Notes: a model not told the origin generated them from the sequence alone. Positions 18,842-28,979 are shown, counted from the stretch's first letter. The stretch: DNA of 64,000 nt from Salibaculum griseiflavum (GCF_003129565.1 NZ_QETF01000013.1:1-64000), one strand, 5' to 3'. Numbers and translations are program-made.

Positions 18842-19354
18842 TTATCTGGTGTTACGCTTGCTAAGCACATTGGTGCCCAGCGCTTCAAGGGCAAGTCTCA
18901 GACTGTCATCGCCCACATCACCGGCAATCTCTTGCGCGGTATGAATCGTGGACGGGTCCGGCGCCTGCGATTTCTTGGGGGCAGGATCGAAGGCCAACTG
19001 CCCCTCGGCAAAGCCGGTCGGCGCGGTCTGGGTGATGTGAATGCGTGCGATTGCGTTGTAGCCATAGCAGGCGTTCACCTTTTCGCGGATCTGGGCTTTC
19101 TGCATTTCCAGCATCGGCGCCTGCGCGCCACTGGTCAGCAACGAGAGCGTCGCGCCCATTCCACCCTGGGCATAGCTGACCTTGACCGGATGGCAGACCT
19201 TCGCGGTAGCCTCACCGACGATCTCGGACCAATGGGTCAGAAGGCGGGACACGGCAAAACCACGTGATTCCGAGGCAGAGCGAATCCGCCCCTGCATCAA
19301 CGTCGCCGCACGGGAAAAGCCGCGCGTGGTGCCGGTTTTGCGTGGTTGTTTCAT
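18842..19354 (-). CDS. DUF721 (DciA-like) protein
   Basis: 170 residues. The DUF721 core is at residues about 15-100 (SRLLTHWSEIVGEATAKVCHPVKV, LEMQKAQIREKVNACYG). DciA proteins load the replicative helicase in many bacteria; alphaproteobacterial DUF721 proteins are related, but the role here is inferred. The C-terminal tail (PAPKKSQAPDPSTIH) looks disordered. It is divergent from mutY with a 68-bp gap. Confidence 0.8.
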   Translation of the reverse strand: MKQPRKTGTTRGFSRAATLMQGRIRSASESRGFAVSRLLTHWSEIVGEATAKVCHPVKVSYAQGGMGATLSLLTSGAQAPMLEMQKAQIREKVNACYGYNAIARIHITQTAPTGFAEGQLAFDPAPKKSQAPDPSTIHTAQEIAGDVGDDSLRLALEALGTNVLSKRNTR

Positions 19355-19422
19355 CGTCGCGCCCTAGTCTAAACCTATGTGCGGCAGACGCCAGAGAAAC
19401 CCGGTCGGGGCAGGAATAAAGA

Positions 19423-20481
19423 ATGCGTGACACGTTGTTATCGGAACACCTGCTGGCTTGGTATGACCGGCACGCGCGCGACCTGCCTTGGCGGGTGGGG
19501 CCTGCGGACAGGGCCGCAGGTATCCGGCCCGACCCCTATCGCGTCTGGCTGTCCGAAATCATGTTGCAGCAAACCACTGTCGCCGCCGTGCGGTCCTATT
19601 TCCATGCTTTCACGACGCGCTGGCCCAACGTCGCGGCCCTGGCCGCCGCCGAGGATGCCGATGTCATGGCCGCATGGGCCGGGCTGGGCTATTACGCCCG
19701 TGCCCGCAACCTTCTGAAATGCGCGCGGCAAGTGGTGACGGAGCACGGCGGACGTTTCCCGGAAACCCGCGAGGCGCTGCTGACGCTGCCCGGCATCGGC
19801 CCCTATACCGCCAGCGCCATTGCCGCCATCGCCTTCGACGAGCCGGCCACGGTGGTGGATGGTAACGTGGAACGGGTCATGGCCCGACTGCACGACGTTC
19901 AGACCCCGCTGCCCACGGCCAAGAAAGAGCTGACAGCGCTCGCTGAACGCCACACACCCAACGAACGGCCCGGCGACTATGCGCAAGCCGTGATGGACCT
20001 TGGCGCCACGATCTGCACCCCGAAATCCCCGGCATGCGGCATCTGCCCCCTGCGGGAAGACTGTGACGCCCGCCGCGCCGGCCATGCCGCCGAGTTGCCC
20101 CGCAAACTGCCCAAGAAGCCCAAGCCCACCCGCCATGGAATCGCCTATATCGCCCGGCGCGACGACGGGGCGTGGCTTCTGGAAACCCGGCCCGACAAGG
20201 GGCTTCTGGGCGGCATGCTGGGCTGGCCCACCACGGACTGGAGCGATGACCCGGCCCCGGCCCCGCCCTTGCCTGCGGATTGGCAGACACTGGATGCCGA
20301 GGCGCGGCACACATTCACCCATTTCCACCTGCGGCTGGCGGTGCAGATCGCGACGGTCCCGGCCACCTCGGCGCCGGATCGCGGACAATTCCACCCCGCG
20401 AACAGCTTTCGCCCCGCCGACCTGCCCACGGTCATGCGAAAGGCCTTCGATTTGGCCGCCGCGACGCTGCGTGACCTTTGA
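19423..20481 (+). CDS. mutY: A/G-specific adenine glycosylase
   Basis: 352 residues. It removes adenine paired with 8-oxoguanine. The catalytic Glu is in LSEIMLQQTTV (about residue 45). The helix-hairpin-helix is LPGIGPYTASAIAAIAF, the Asp is in VDGNVERV, and the 4Fe-4S loop is C-x6-C-x2-C-x5-C (CTPKSPACGICPLREDC). A NUDIX-like 8-oxoG recognition domain makes up the C-terminus. All key residues are present. Confidence 0.96.
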   Translation: MRDTLLSEHLLAWYDRHARDLPWRVGPADRAAGIRPDPYRVWLSEIMLQQTTVAAVRSYFHAFTTRWPNVAALAAAEDADVMAAWAGLGYYARARNLLKCARQVVTEHGGRFPETREALLTLPGIGPYTASAIAAIAFDEPATVVDGNVERVMARLHDVQTPLPTAKKELTALAERHTPNERPGDYAQAVMDLGATICTPKSPACGICPLREDCDARRAGHAAELPRKLPKKPKPTRHGIAYIARRDDGAWLLETRPDKGLLGGMLGWPTTDWSDDPAPAPPLPADWQTLDAEARHTFTHFHLRLAVQIATVPATSAPDRGQFHPANSFRPADLPTVMRKAFDLAAATLRDL

Positions 20482-20534
20482 GCTTGGCGCTGGATGCAAT
20501 ACGGTTGGCGTGAAGCCCCACGAGGTAGAGTGCC

Positions 20535-21692
20535 ATGGCGACAAGTGACCAAATCCCGAACAGCGAACTGACCCGGATCGGTCGCGCCTTGCCCTTCTGG
20601 GCCTCCCTCATGCTTGTGCCGCTGGCCTGGGTTGCGGCCCTTAAGGGGGGATGGTTCATCGCACTTCTACCGCTCGCGACCTGGCACCTGTTCACGGTGC
20701 TGGACGCGATCCTTGGCCGATATACCGAGAATGCCGACCCGGAGACCGACACCTCGGACCTGTTCTGGTATCGCGCGATCACGCTGATCTGGACACCGAT
20801 CCAGTTCCTGACAATTTTCGGCATCCTGGTCTACGTCACCCGGACCGGCCATCTGCACTGGGCCGAGGAATGGCTGCTTTTCGCCGCACTCGGCATCGCG
20901 TCGGGCACGATCGGGATCAACTATTCCCACGAATTGCTGCACCAGAAACCGAAACTCGAACGCTGGTTGGGCGACATTCTGCTAGCCATGGTGATGTATT
21001 CGCATTTCCGGTCCGAGCACCTTCTGGTGCATCATCGCTATGTCGGCACGCCGCGCGACCCGGTCACGGCCCGCTATAATGAGGGCTTCCACCGGTATTT
21101 CCCCCGCGTTCTGCGAGAATGCCCGCCCTCGGCCTTTCGTGCCGAAAAGGCCATGCTGGCGCGCAAGGGGCTGCCCTGGCACCATCCGTCCAATCCGTTC
21201 TGGCGGTATCTTGCCTTGCAACTGGCCTTCGTCCTTTTGGCGCTCTGGATCGGCGGGCTCTGGGGCTTGTTCCTGTTCCTGACGCAGGCCTTCTGGGCCG
21301 TCTTCCAACTGGAACTGGTCAACTACGTGGAACACTACGGGCTGACGCGGAAACACCTGGGCGACGGCAAATACGACCATGTTCAGCCACGTCACAGCTG
21401 GAACGCCGCGCACAAGGCATCGAACTGGCTTCTGATCAACCTGCAACGCCACTCCGATCACCATTACAAGCCCGACCGGCGCTTTCCGCTGCTTCAGAAC
21501 TACGAAGAGGACGAGGCGCCGCAATTGCCCTATGGCTATCCTGTGATGACCGTCGCAGCGGTGATCCCGCCGCTTTGGCGCAAGATCATGAATCCGCGGG
21601 TCAAGGCCTGGCGCCGGCAATACTATCCCGAGATCGACGACTGGACCCCTTACAGGCTCGGCACCACTCCGATGCCGCGCGGCGCCAGTTGA
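20535..21692 (+). CDS. alkB: Alkane 1-monooxygenase (AlkB-type membrane di-iron hydroxylase)
   Basis: 385 residues. Hydrophobic segments precede the histidine boxes. The boxes are HELLH, EHLLVHHRYVGT, LQRHSDHH and the NYVEHYGL signature, all matching membrane alkane hydroxylases. It would hydroxylate medium-chain n-alkanes at the inner membrane using electrons from rubredoxin. No rubredoxin or reductase gene is adjacent. GAGGTAGAG lies upstream of the ATG. Its 3' end is 9 bp from the converging galE. Confidence 0.93.
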   Translation: MATSDQIPNSELTRIGRALPFWASLMLVPLAWVAALKGGWFIALLPLATWHLFTVLDAILGRYTENADPETDTSDLFWYRAITLIWTPIQFLTIFGILVYVTRTGHLHWAEEWLLFAALGIASGTIGINYSHELLHQKPKLERWLGDILLAMVMYSHFRSEHLLVHHRYVGTPRDPVTARYNEGFHRYFPRVLRECPPSAFRAEKAMLARKGLPWHHPSNPFWRYLALQLAFVLLALWIGGLWGLFLFLTQAFWAVFQLELVNYVEHYGLTRKHLGDGKYDHVQPRHSWNAAHKASNWLLINLQRHSDHHYKPDRRFPLLQNYEEDEAPQLPYGYPVMTVAAVIPPLWRKIMNPRVKAWRRQYYPEIDDWTPYRLGTTPMPRGAS

Positions 21693-21701
21693 CCAATTCG
21701 G

Positions 21702-22721
21702 TCAGGGCTTGAGATCGTTGGACAATTGCCCGCTGACCCAGGCCCAACTGGACCGGCACATGTCTTCCAGGCTGCGCTTGGCCTCGAAGCCCAGCACGTC
21801 GCGCGCCTTTTCGGGTCGCGCCGTCAGAACCGCCACGTCACCGTCCCGACGACCAACGATGTCATAGGGCAGATCCCGGCCACAGGCTTCGGAATAGGCG
21901 CGGATCACGTCGAGCACGGACGAGCCCTTGCCGGTTCCAAGGTTCACCGCATGGCTTTCGCCGGTCTCGATCAGGGCGGCGATGGACAGAACGTGGCCAT
22001 CTGCCAGGTCCTCGACATGGATGTAGTCCCGCACGCCAGTACCATCGGGCGTATCGTAATCATCTCCGAAGACGCGCAACCTGGGCAAATCGCCCGTCGC
22101 CACCTTGGCGATATAGGGCATCAGGTTGTTTGGAAGGTCCGCCGGGTCTTCGCCGATCAGGGCTGATTTATGCGCGCCGACAGGATTGAAGTAGCGCAAA
22201 ACACCCACGGCCCATCGCGGATCGGCGGCCACCACCTGTTCCAGCGTCAATTCACCGGTGATCTTGGTATAGGCATAGGGGGACGTGTAGGTGCGCGGGT
22301 GATCCTCGGGGATGGGCTGGATATCGGTTTCGCCATAAACCGTCGCCGACGACGAGAACACGATGCGCCGGACCCCCGCCGCATCCATCGCGGACAAGAG
22401 GGTCAACAACCCGCCCACATTGGTATGGATGTAGTCCAAGGGCCTCTGCGTGCTTTCCCCCACGGCCTTGAGTGCCGCGAAATGCACAACGCCGTCGATC
22501 CGGTGCTCGGCAAACACCCGATCCAGCAGCGCGCGGTCCAGCACATCACCGCGATAGACGGTCACCGGCTGCCCCGTGATCCGTTCCAAACGGGCCGGAA
22601 CATCGGCCTTGGCATTCGAGAAGTTGTCCAGAATCACGACGTCATACCCGGCCTCCACAAGGCCTACATAGGTATGAGACCCGATATAGCCCGCACCACC
22701 GGTCAGCAGAATTTTCGCCAT
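21702..22721 (-). CDS. galE: UDP-glucose 4-epimerase
   Basis: 339 residues from the ATG at 22721. An ATG at 22733 adds four residues; the shorter start puts the Rossmann strand at the usual place (MAKILLTGGAGYIGSH). SSSATVYG and YAYTKITGE supply the SDR Ser and YxxxK, and the C-terminal UDP-sugar region is complete. It interconverts UDP-glucose and UDP-galactose. It is last in a three-gene minus-strand run with two membrane glycosyltransferases, suggesting envelope glycan modification. Confidence 0.93.
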   Translation of the reverse strand: MAKILLTGGAGYIGSHTYVGLVEAGYDVVILDNFSNAKADVPARLERITGQPVTVYRGDVLDRALLDRVFAEHRIDGVVHFAALKAVGESTQRPLDYIHTNVGGLLTLLSAMDAAGVRRIVFSSSATVYGETDIQPIPEDHPRTYTSPYAYTKITGELTLEQVVAADPRWAVGVLRYFNPVGAHKSALIGEDPADLPNNLMPYIAKVATGDLPRLRVFGDDYDTPDGTGVRDYIHVEDLADGHVLSIAALIETGESHAVNLGTGKGSSVLDVIRAYSEACGRDLPYDIVGRRDGDVAVLTARPEKARDVLGFEAKRSLEDMCRSSWAWVSGQLSNDLKP

Positions 22722-22735
22722 GTCCGGACCCATCT

Positions 22736-24244
22736 TTAGAACTCGTCCCCTTCTTGTGCGGACAGCCGCACCGGATCAAGCGAAAGCGCAACGACCGGCA
22801 ATGCGAAATAGGGACGTGATCCGCGTTCAACGGTGACGATGCCCAGAAGCCGCGCCCCGGGATCGTGCTGGCGCGCCGTTTCCAGCAGGTCAAGGGCAAG
22901 CCCCTCGGCTTCGGTCAGGCGCGTGATCCCGATCAGCCGGGCGGCGCCTCCCATGGACTGGCCGGGCATGAAGGCAAAGTGATGCGCGCGGCCGTCAATC
23001 ACGCGCATGGGGTGTTCTCGCCCAAGGGCGGCCGCGATGTGCCCGGCCTCGGTCCAGCCCGTCGCCGCGAGCAGGTCGGCCCCGTTCAGGTGCCCGCTGG
23101 CCGCCATCGCGGCCCTTGTCTCTGCCATGGGGATCAGCGGCACGGAATTGTCCCATTCGGGCAGCGGGTCACTGGCGGCCGTCAGAAAGCCGGTCTGCAC
23201 ATGCAGCGCGATGCCCGCCAAAAGCAGATGAATGGGCACGGCAATGCCGATCAGCCACCGGCCCGCGGCCGTGCCCGCGCCTTGCGCGAGCCATACCCCC
23301 ATCAGCGGCAACAGGACCATCCAGCCGGGCATCGACCAATGCGGCAGCGTCCCGCCGCTGAACAGGTAGATCGCGTTGAACATCACGATCGGTCCCAGGG
23401 CGATCAGGATCAGCAGGCGCACCACCGGATCGCGCCACAGGTCGCGCGACATCAGGCGCCCGACGCCCCAGACAAGGATCACCGGCAGTAGGTAAAGCGC
23501 CTGAGCCAGCACCATCAGCGCGAAATTGGCGGGATTCACACCGCCCCCGGCCCGCCCGCCGTGAAACGCGAACGACGCCCATCCATTGCCGATATTCCAC
23601 AGCAGGACCGGCAGCAGGCCGAGCATCGCCAGACCAACGGCCAGCCAGAAACCCGGCCGTGCCAGCCAGCCCCAGGCGCTGCGGGTCACGGCGATCCAGA
23701 TCAGAAGGCTGATCGGCAACAATCCCGCCTGGTATTTCGAGGCCAAAGCCACGGCCAGGCACAGCCCGCCGAACACCCAAAGCCAAAACCGGTCGGTTTC
23801 CCCCTGCGCCAATCGGATCAGCGCATAAAGCGCCCCGGTCATCCCCGCATAGAGCGGCGCGTCCGGCAGGATCATCACGCCCGACAGGGCCATGAAGGGC
23901 GCCAGCGCCGCCAGCAGCGCGGTCCAAAGCCCGGCCTTCTCACCGCCCAATCGCCGGCCGCTCAGGTAAAGAAACCAGACAGCAAGCGTGCCAAGGGCAA
24001 GGTTCGGGATGCGATAGCCCAACGGACCGGCGGCGCCCAGAACATCCTCGGCCAGGGCTGGCGCCCAGAAGCCCAGCGGCGGATGGTCATAGAAGCTGAT
24101 GGAATAGCTCCGCCCGACGGCCAGCGCATAGGCCTCATCCGTGCCAAGTGGCAGGACGGCGGCGAAGAACACCCGCCACAGCAGCGACAGCGCAAGGATC
24201 CAAAGGATCGGGGCGATCCCCAATGGTCCGCGCGCCGCCGCCAT
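22736..24244 (-). CDS. Glycosyltransferase family 39 (ArnT/PMT-like) membrane protein
   Basis: 502 residues with about ten membrane segments. The first periplasmic loop has the acidic pair TDEAYAL and the YDHPPLGFW motif typical of GT39/ArnT-type enzymes that use polyprenyl-phosphate sugars. Starting after the GT2/GtrA gene and before galE, it probably transfers a sugar made by its neighbour to a lipid or glycan in the periplasm. Acceptor and sugar are unknown. Confidence 0.85.
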   Translation of the reverse strand: MAAARGPLGIAPILWILALSLLWRVFFAAVLPLGTDEAYALAVGRSYSISFYDHPPLGFWAPALAEDVLGAAGPLGYRIPNLALGTLAVWFLYLSGRRLGGEKAGLWTALLAALAPFMALSGVMILPDAPLYAGMTGALYALIRLAQGETDRFWLWVFGGLCLAVALASKYQAGLLPISLLIWIAVTRSAWGWLARPGFWLAVGLAMLGLLPVLLWNIGNGWASFAFHGGRAGGGVNPANFALMVLAQALYLLPVILVWGVGRLMSRDLWRDPVVRLLILIALGPIVMFNAIYLFSGGTLPHWSMPGWMVLLPLMGVWLAQGAGTAAGRWLIGIAVPIHLLLAGIALHVQTGFLTAASDPLPEWDNSVPLIPMAETRAAMAASGHLNGADLLAATGWTEAGHIAAALGREHPMRVIDGRAHHFAFMPGQSMGGAARLIGITRLTEAEGLALDLLETARQHDPGARLLGIVTVERGSRPYFALPVVALSLDPVRLSAQEGDEF

Positions 24245-24247
24245 CGT

Positions 24248-25357
24248 CTAGCGCATCCGCCAGGTCACCAGCGCGCTGGCCACGAAGTTCCACAAGGCCC
24301 CCACGACGGCACCCGCGAAACTGGCCACGGCCCAGTTCGGCCAGGTCTCATACAGCAGTTCGGCCACGCCGACATTCGCAAGCGCACCGATGAAACAGAC
24401 CGCGTAGAAGGACAGCAGCCCACGAAACCAGGCCAGCCCCCGCAACATCCGGTCACGATAGGTCAGGATGTTGTTGAGCGCGAAATTAGAGGTCATGGCG
24501 ACCCAGACGCCAAAGCTCTGGGCGATGTAGAAGGGAAACCCGGTTGCCCACAGGGCGAAGCGGACCGCGACCAATTGCACGGCGACGCCACTCAAGCCGA
24601 CCATCAGGAACAGGATCAGGCGGATCGGGAAAATCCCGCCGGTCAGGCGCGACAGGATCAGCCCGAGGAATTCCAGGGTGATCGCCGTATCCATCTTGCT
24701 TTCGCCATGCTGGCGCGTGCGGAACTCATAGCCGACCTCGGCCACATTCCAGCGCCCGCGCGAGGCCGCCAGCATGTCGGCCAGAATCTTGAAACCCTGG
24801 GTCTGTAGGTCTGTGACGACCTCGTTGAACCGTTCGCGGCGGATCATGAAAAAGCCTGACATCGGGTCGCTGGCGCTGATTTTCAGAAGCCGCCGGGCCA
24901 GTTTCGTGGCCAGGTCGCTGCCCCATTCGCGCAGCGCGGACAGCCCACCGCTGGCCGAACCGCCCTCGACATGGCGCGAGCCGATGACCAGATCGACCTC
25001 GGACCTGTCGCGCAGAACGGCAAACATGTCGGCCAGCTTGGTCTCGTCATGCTGCAAATCGCCATCCATGACGGCAACCACCGGGCTGACCGAAGACAGG
25101 ATACCCTCGATACAGGCACCGGCCAGCCCGCGCCGCCCGACCCGGTGCAACAGGCGCACGTCGCCGCGTTCGCGCGCCAGCGCCCGGACCTCTTTCGCGG
25201 TGCCGTCGGGGCTGTCGTCATCGACAAAGAGAACATTCCACCGAATGCCTGCCAGTGCCTTGTCCAGCAGATCCACCAGCGGCCGCACGTTGTCACGTTC
25301 ATTGTAGCAGGGGACCACGACCGTCAGGTCAGGCAATGCGTTCGGGTTTTGCTGCAT
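24248..25357 (-). CDS. GT2 polyprenyl-phosphate sugar synthase fused to GtrA-like membrane domain
   Basis: 369 residues. Residues 1-235 form a DPM1/Gtr-type GT2 domain: VVPCYNERDNVRPLVDLLDKAL, FVDDDSPDGT, VMDGDLQHDE (DxD). Residues about 240-369 form a four-helix GtrA domain (FLMVGLSGVAVQLVAVRFALW, NFALNNILTYRDR). It likely makes a lipid-linked sugar and helps flip it for the adjacent GT39 enzyme. Only 3 bp separate it from the GT39 gene. Confidence 0.88.
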   Translation of the reverse strand: MQQNPNALPDLTVVVPCYNERDNVRPLVDLLDKALAGIRWNVLFVDDDSPDGTAKEVRALARERGDVRLLHRVGRRGLAGACIEGILSSVSPVVAVMDGDLQHDETKLADMFAVLRDRSEVDLVIGSRHVEGGSASGGLSALREWGSDLATKLARRLLKISASDPMSGFFMIRRERFNEVVTDLQTQGFKILADMLAASRGRWNVAEVGYEFRTRQHGESKMDTAITLEFLGLILSRLTGGIFPIRLILFLMVGLSGVAVQLVAVRFALWATGFPFYIAQSFGVWVAMTSNFALNNILTYRDRMLRGLAWFRGLLSFYAVCFIGALANVGVAELLYETWPNWAVASFAGAVVGALWNFVASALVTWRMR

Positions 25358-25432
25358 CGGCTCGTTTCTCGTGGTCTGTCGATCATGTCCCTAAACAGCC
25401 CCCCGCACGAATGCAATGTTTGGGCCGGATGC

Positions 25433-25465
25433 AAAAAGCCCCGCCGAACCCGAGGGACGGCGGGG
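25433..25465 (-). terminator. Rho-independent terminator of ccrM
   Basis: On the minus strand CCCCGCCG and CGGCGGGG form an 8-bp stem with an 11-nt loop, followed by CTTTTTGC. It lies 48 bp after the ccrM stop codon. Confidence 0.85.
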
Positions 25466-25512
25466 AAGTCGTGCCGTGGTCTGGCCACAGGCACAGGCGG
25501 TATCTCTTGGGG

Positions 25513-26664
<1,152 letters not shown>

Positions 26665-26667
26665 CTA

Positions 26668-26711
26668 AAGATGAGTCAGAGGCGATTCGCTGTCAAAAGT
26701 ATTTTTGAATC
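26668..26711 (-). promoter_or_regulatory. Predicted ccrM promoter with three GANTC sites
   Basis: On the minus strand a perfect TTGACA -35 (26696-26691) and CATCTT -10 (26673-26668) are spaced 17 bp. GANTC sites lie at 26673-26677 (touching the -10), 26684-26688 (inside the spacer) and 26707-26711 (upstream of the -35). The arrangement suggests that methylation state affects ccrM transcription. Confidence 0.55.
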
Positions 26712-27342
26712 AAGGGGTTACGTTTTTATCTTGATACAAGATATTGTGGACCGGTTTGAAGGACCGTCTATGGTGTGGGGTCACACCGATATTTCGAAGG
26801 GCCTCCATATGGCTTTTGGACCCGTAGCCGGCGTTCGTCTCCCAGCCGTAGCCGGGATGCTGTTGCGCCAAATCCACCATGATCGCATCGCGACACACTT
26901 TTGCCACAATTGACGCCGCCGAAATCGACAGCGACCGGGCATCGCCCTTGATGATACATTCGGCCGGACACGTCAGCTCGCGGGGGATCATGTTGCCGTC
27001 GATCAACGCATGATCGACCCCGCTCAGCCCAGCCAGGGCGCGTTCCATCGCCAGATGCGCAGCACGCAGGATGTTCAGCTTGTCGATCTCTTCGACGGTG
27101 CAATGTGCGATGCTGACCTCGGCGTTTGCATGGATCTCGGCAGCAAGCTGGACCCGTCGCCGGGCGGTCAGCTTCTTGCTGTCCTGCAAACCATTGGGAA
27201 TCCGGTCTGGGTCCAAGATCACTGCCGCCGCCGTCACAGGCCCTGCCAGTGGGCCGCGTCCGACTTCGTCGACGCCGGCGATACGCCGTGCGCCGGCCTG
27301 CCGGGCGGCATCCTCGAAATGGAAATCCGGGGCATCAACCAT
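26710..27342 (-). CDS. rnhB: Ribonuclease HII
   Basis: 210 residues from the ATG at 27342, with GGAGGCC seven bases upstream; a longer frame to 27378 has no such site. The DEDD metal ligands are visible in GVDEVGRGPLAGPV and LIDGN. LQDSKKLT and YGSKSHMEAL are also family motifs. It removes RNA from RNA/DNA hybrids. Only 87 bp separate it from the downstream ccrM, but ccrM appears to have its own promoter. Confidence 0.95.
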   Translation of the reverse strand: MVDAPDFHFEDAARQAGARRIAGVDEVGRGPLAGPVTAAAVILDPDRIPNGLQDSKKLTARRRVQLAAEIHANAEVSIAHCTVEEIDKLNILRAAHLAMERALAGLSGVDHALIDGNMIPRELTCPAECIIKGDARSLSISAASIVAKVCRDAIMVDLAQQHPGYGWETNAGYGSKSHMEALRNIGVTPHHRRSFKPVHNILYQDKNVTP

Positions 27343-27440
27343 GGCAGGCCTCCAAGCAGGTCGCACCGGAAATGGCAAGGGGCCGGTTGCCCGACCCCAC
27401 GCCGCACAGGCCGAATGGCCCGTGCCCTGCTCGATGCAGA

Positions 27441-27854
27441 TCAGTTGGGCAGACGCTCCAGCCGGAACCCGGCATGGCGCAGGCAGCGCGGCACGTAGCC
27501 ATGGCGCATGTGGCGCGGCCCCCGCACCGAAATCTCACATCGCGCGGGCAGCCGGTTCACGTGGTCATAGTGACGGCGCAGGCAGCGTTCACCGAACATC
27601 CGCACATCGCCCCGGCGGGTGGACACGCTGGTCAAGCAGCGCGCCGGAAGCTCTCGCCACCTGTTGTCACGCCGGTCGCGACGGGCATCGCTCTTGTCGT
27701 CATTGTTCTGGGCGATCGCGGCCCCGAGAAGAAACAGGCTCAGCAAGCCGATCACCTTCTCCTCATCGGACAGGGTTGCATGGGCCGGTGTCGCCGTTAC
27801 GGTGCCCAGTCCAAGGCTCAGGGCCAGCAGACCGGCGGTCAGGGTCTTCATCAT
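27441..27854 (-). CDS. Small exported cysteine-containing protein of unknown function
   Basis: 137 residues (or 136 from the second ATG at 27851). A signal peptide ends near TPAHA (residue 26). A short hydrophobic stretch (KVIGLLSLFLLGAAIAQ) follows, then a basic segment rich in Arg with four cysteines in two similar repeats: PARCLTSVSTRRGDVRMFGERCL and PARCEISVRGPRHMRHGYVPRCL differ mainly in length. The repeat suggests two disulfide-bonded units. No function recognised. Confidence 0.65.
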   Translation of the reverse strand: MMKTLTAGLLALSLGLGTVTATPAHATLSDEEKVIGLLSLFLLGAAIAQNNDDKSDARRDRRDNRWRELPARCLTSVSTRRGDVRMFGERCLRRHYDHVNRLPARCEISVRGPRHMRHGYVPRCLRHAGFRLERLPN

Positions 27855-28015
27855 CGGTCAATCCTTTCGATTGCATCGGCGCGGGCCGACGGAATGACCC
27901 AAGGCTGACGATGTGTGTCGCCGTCGCTCAATAACGCGGGGATGCTATCGGTTGACGAACCGGGACCCGCGCGGAGATATTGAATAACACTGCGCCGAAA
28001 GGGCATCGTCCGGGC

Positions 28016-28297
28016 ATGAAACGCGTTCTACCCCTCTTGCTTGCCAGCCTGCTGGCCGCCGGTCCCGCCGGGGCCGCCTGCTATGCCGACTACAAGGCCA
28101 AGCGCGACGATCCCCTGCGCCTGCATTATGGTGTCGCTGAAATCCGCGGCGACTGCACCGCGACCAATGCCGCGGATCAACTGGAGACACGCCTGTCCGA
28201 CGAGGATTGGCAGCTGTTGAACATCGTGGGCGTCTTCGACGATGCCGGGTTAGAGGAAAGACGTGACAGTGCCGGAGAATTCTTCCTCCGCTATTGA
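28016..28297 (+). CDS. Small secreted protein of unknown function
   Basis: 93 residues from the ATG at 28016. A signal peptide (KRVLPLLLASLLAAGPAGAA) is followed by CYADYKAKRDDPLRLHYGVAEI, and a second Cys lies in GDCTATNAADQL. Two cysteines could form a disulfide in the periplasm. It overlaps the next gene by 35 bp, which suggests translational coupling. No recognised family function; a conserved small periplasmic protein of Rhodobacteraceae is likely. Confidence 0.7.
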   Translation: MKRVLPLLLASLLAAGPAGAACYADYKAKRDDPLRLHYGVAEIRGDCTATNAADQLETRLSDEDWQLLNIVGVFDDAGLEERRDSAGEFFLRY

Positions 28298-28973
28298 GGC
28301 ACGGCAAACGGGCAACCGTGTCGTGCTGGCGGGCATCATCGCCATCGTGGTCATCCTTGCGGTGGCCGCGGCGGTCCTGTTTCTGAACCTGCCCGACGCG
28401 AACGCCTTCAACGCGCGGGTCGAACAGCTTTTCATCGAGAACGACGACCTGACGGGCCAGGCCGAGGTCAAGCTGCTTGAGATCCTGGCCCAGTCCGGCA
28501 CGGCCTTTTCCGAGACCCTGGACAGCTACCGCTTCGTCATCTTTGTGCTGCTGGTTTTTGCGACCGCCCTACTGATCGCCGCCGTGGCCTTCCTGGTGAT
28601 GCTGGTCGCGCTGAACCGCCGGATGAGCATGATCGAACGCCAGGGAATCGAGGTGAATTCCCTGCTGATCGCCCGCGACCAGAAGACGGTGATGCTGAAC
28701 AATTTCGAATTCAAGCTGACCGATGCGGCGATCGAAACCCTGTCAGTGCTGGCAGAGGCCCGCATGGATGACGAGGTTCTGTCCGGGTCCGAGATCGAGG
28801 CGGTTATCTCCGGACGGAACGCCGCCGATTGCGACGAGGCCGCTGGCGCCACGCGGATCAAGCGCCTGCGCGACAGCCTGGGCAACCAGATGATCAGTGA
28901 ATTGCTGGTCAAGAACATCGCCCGCAAAGGCTATATGCTGGCCATCGACAAGGACGTGATCCGCATGGTCTGA
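28263..28973 (+). CDS. Membrane-anchored protein with C-terminal winged-helix-like domain
   Basis: 236 residues from a GTG at 28263. Two membrane segments lie at about 20-42 (VVLAGIIAIVVILAVAAAVLFL) and 90-118 (FVIFVLLVFATALLIAAVAFLVMLVAL), with an acidic periplasmic loop between them. Residues about 150-232 (FKLTDAAIETLSVLAEA, SGSEIEAVISG, GATRIKRLRDSLG, NIARKGYML) resemble the OmpR/PhoB-type DNA-binding domain, including the GYML end. The topology has the DNA-binding domain at the C-terminus, the reverse of ToxR. Target unknown. Confidence 0.65.
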   Translation: MTVPENSSSAIEARQTGNRVVLAGIIAIVVILAVAAAVLFLNLPDANAFNARVEQLFIENDDLTGQAEVKLLEILAQSGTAFSETLDSYRFVIFVLLVFATALLIAAVAFLVMLVALNRRMSMIERQGIEVNSLLIARDQKTVMLNNFEFKLTDAAIETLSVLAEARMDDEVLSGSEIEAVISGRNAADCDEAAGATRIKRLRDSLGNQMISELLVKNIARKGYMLAIDKDVIRMV

Positions 28974-28979
28974 ACCAGC

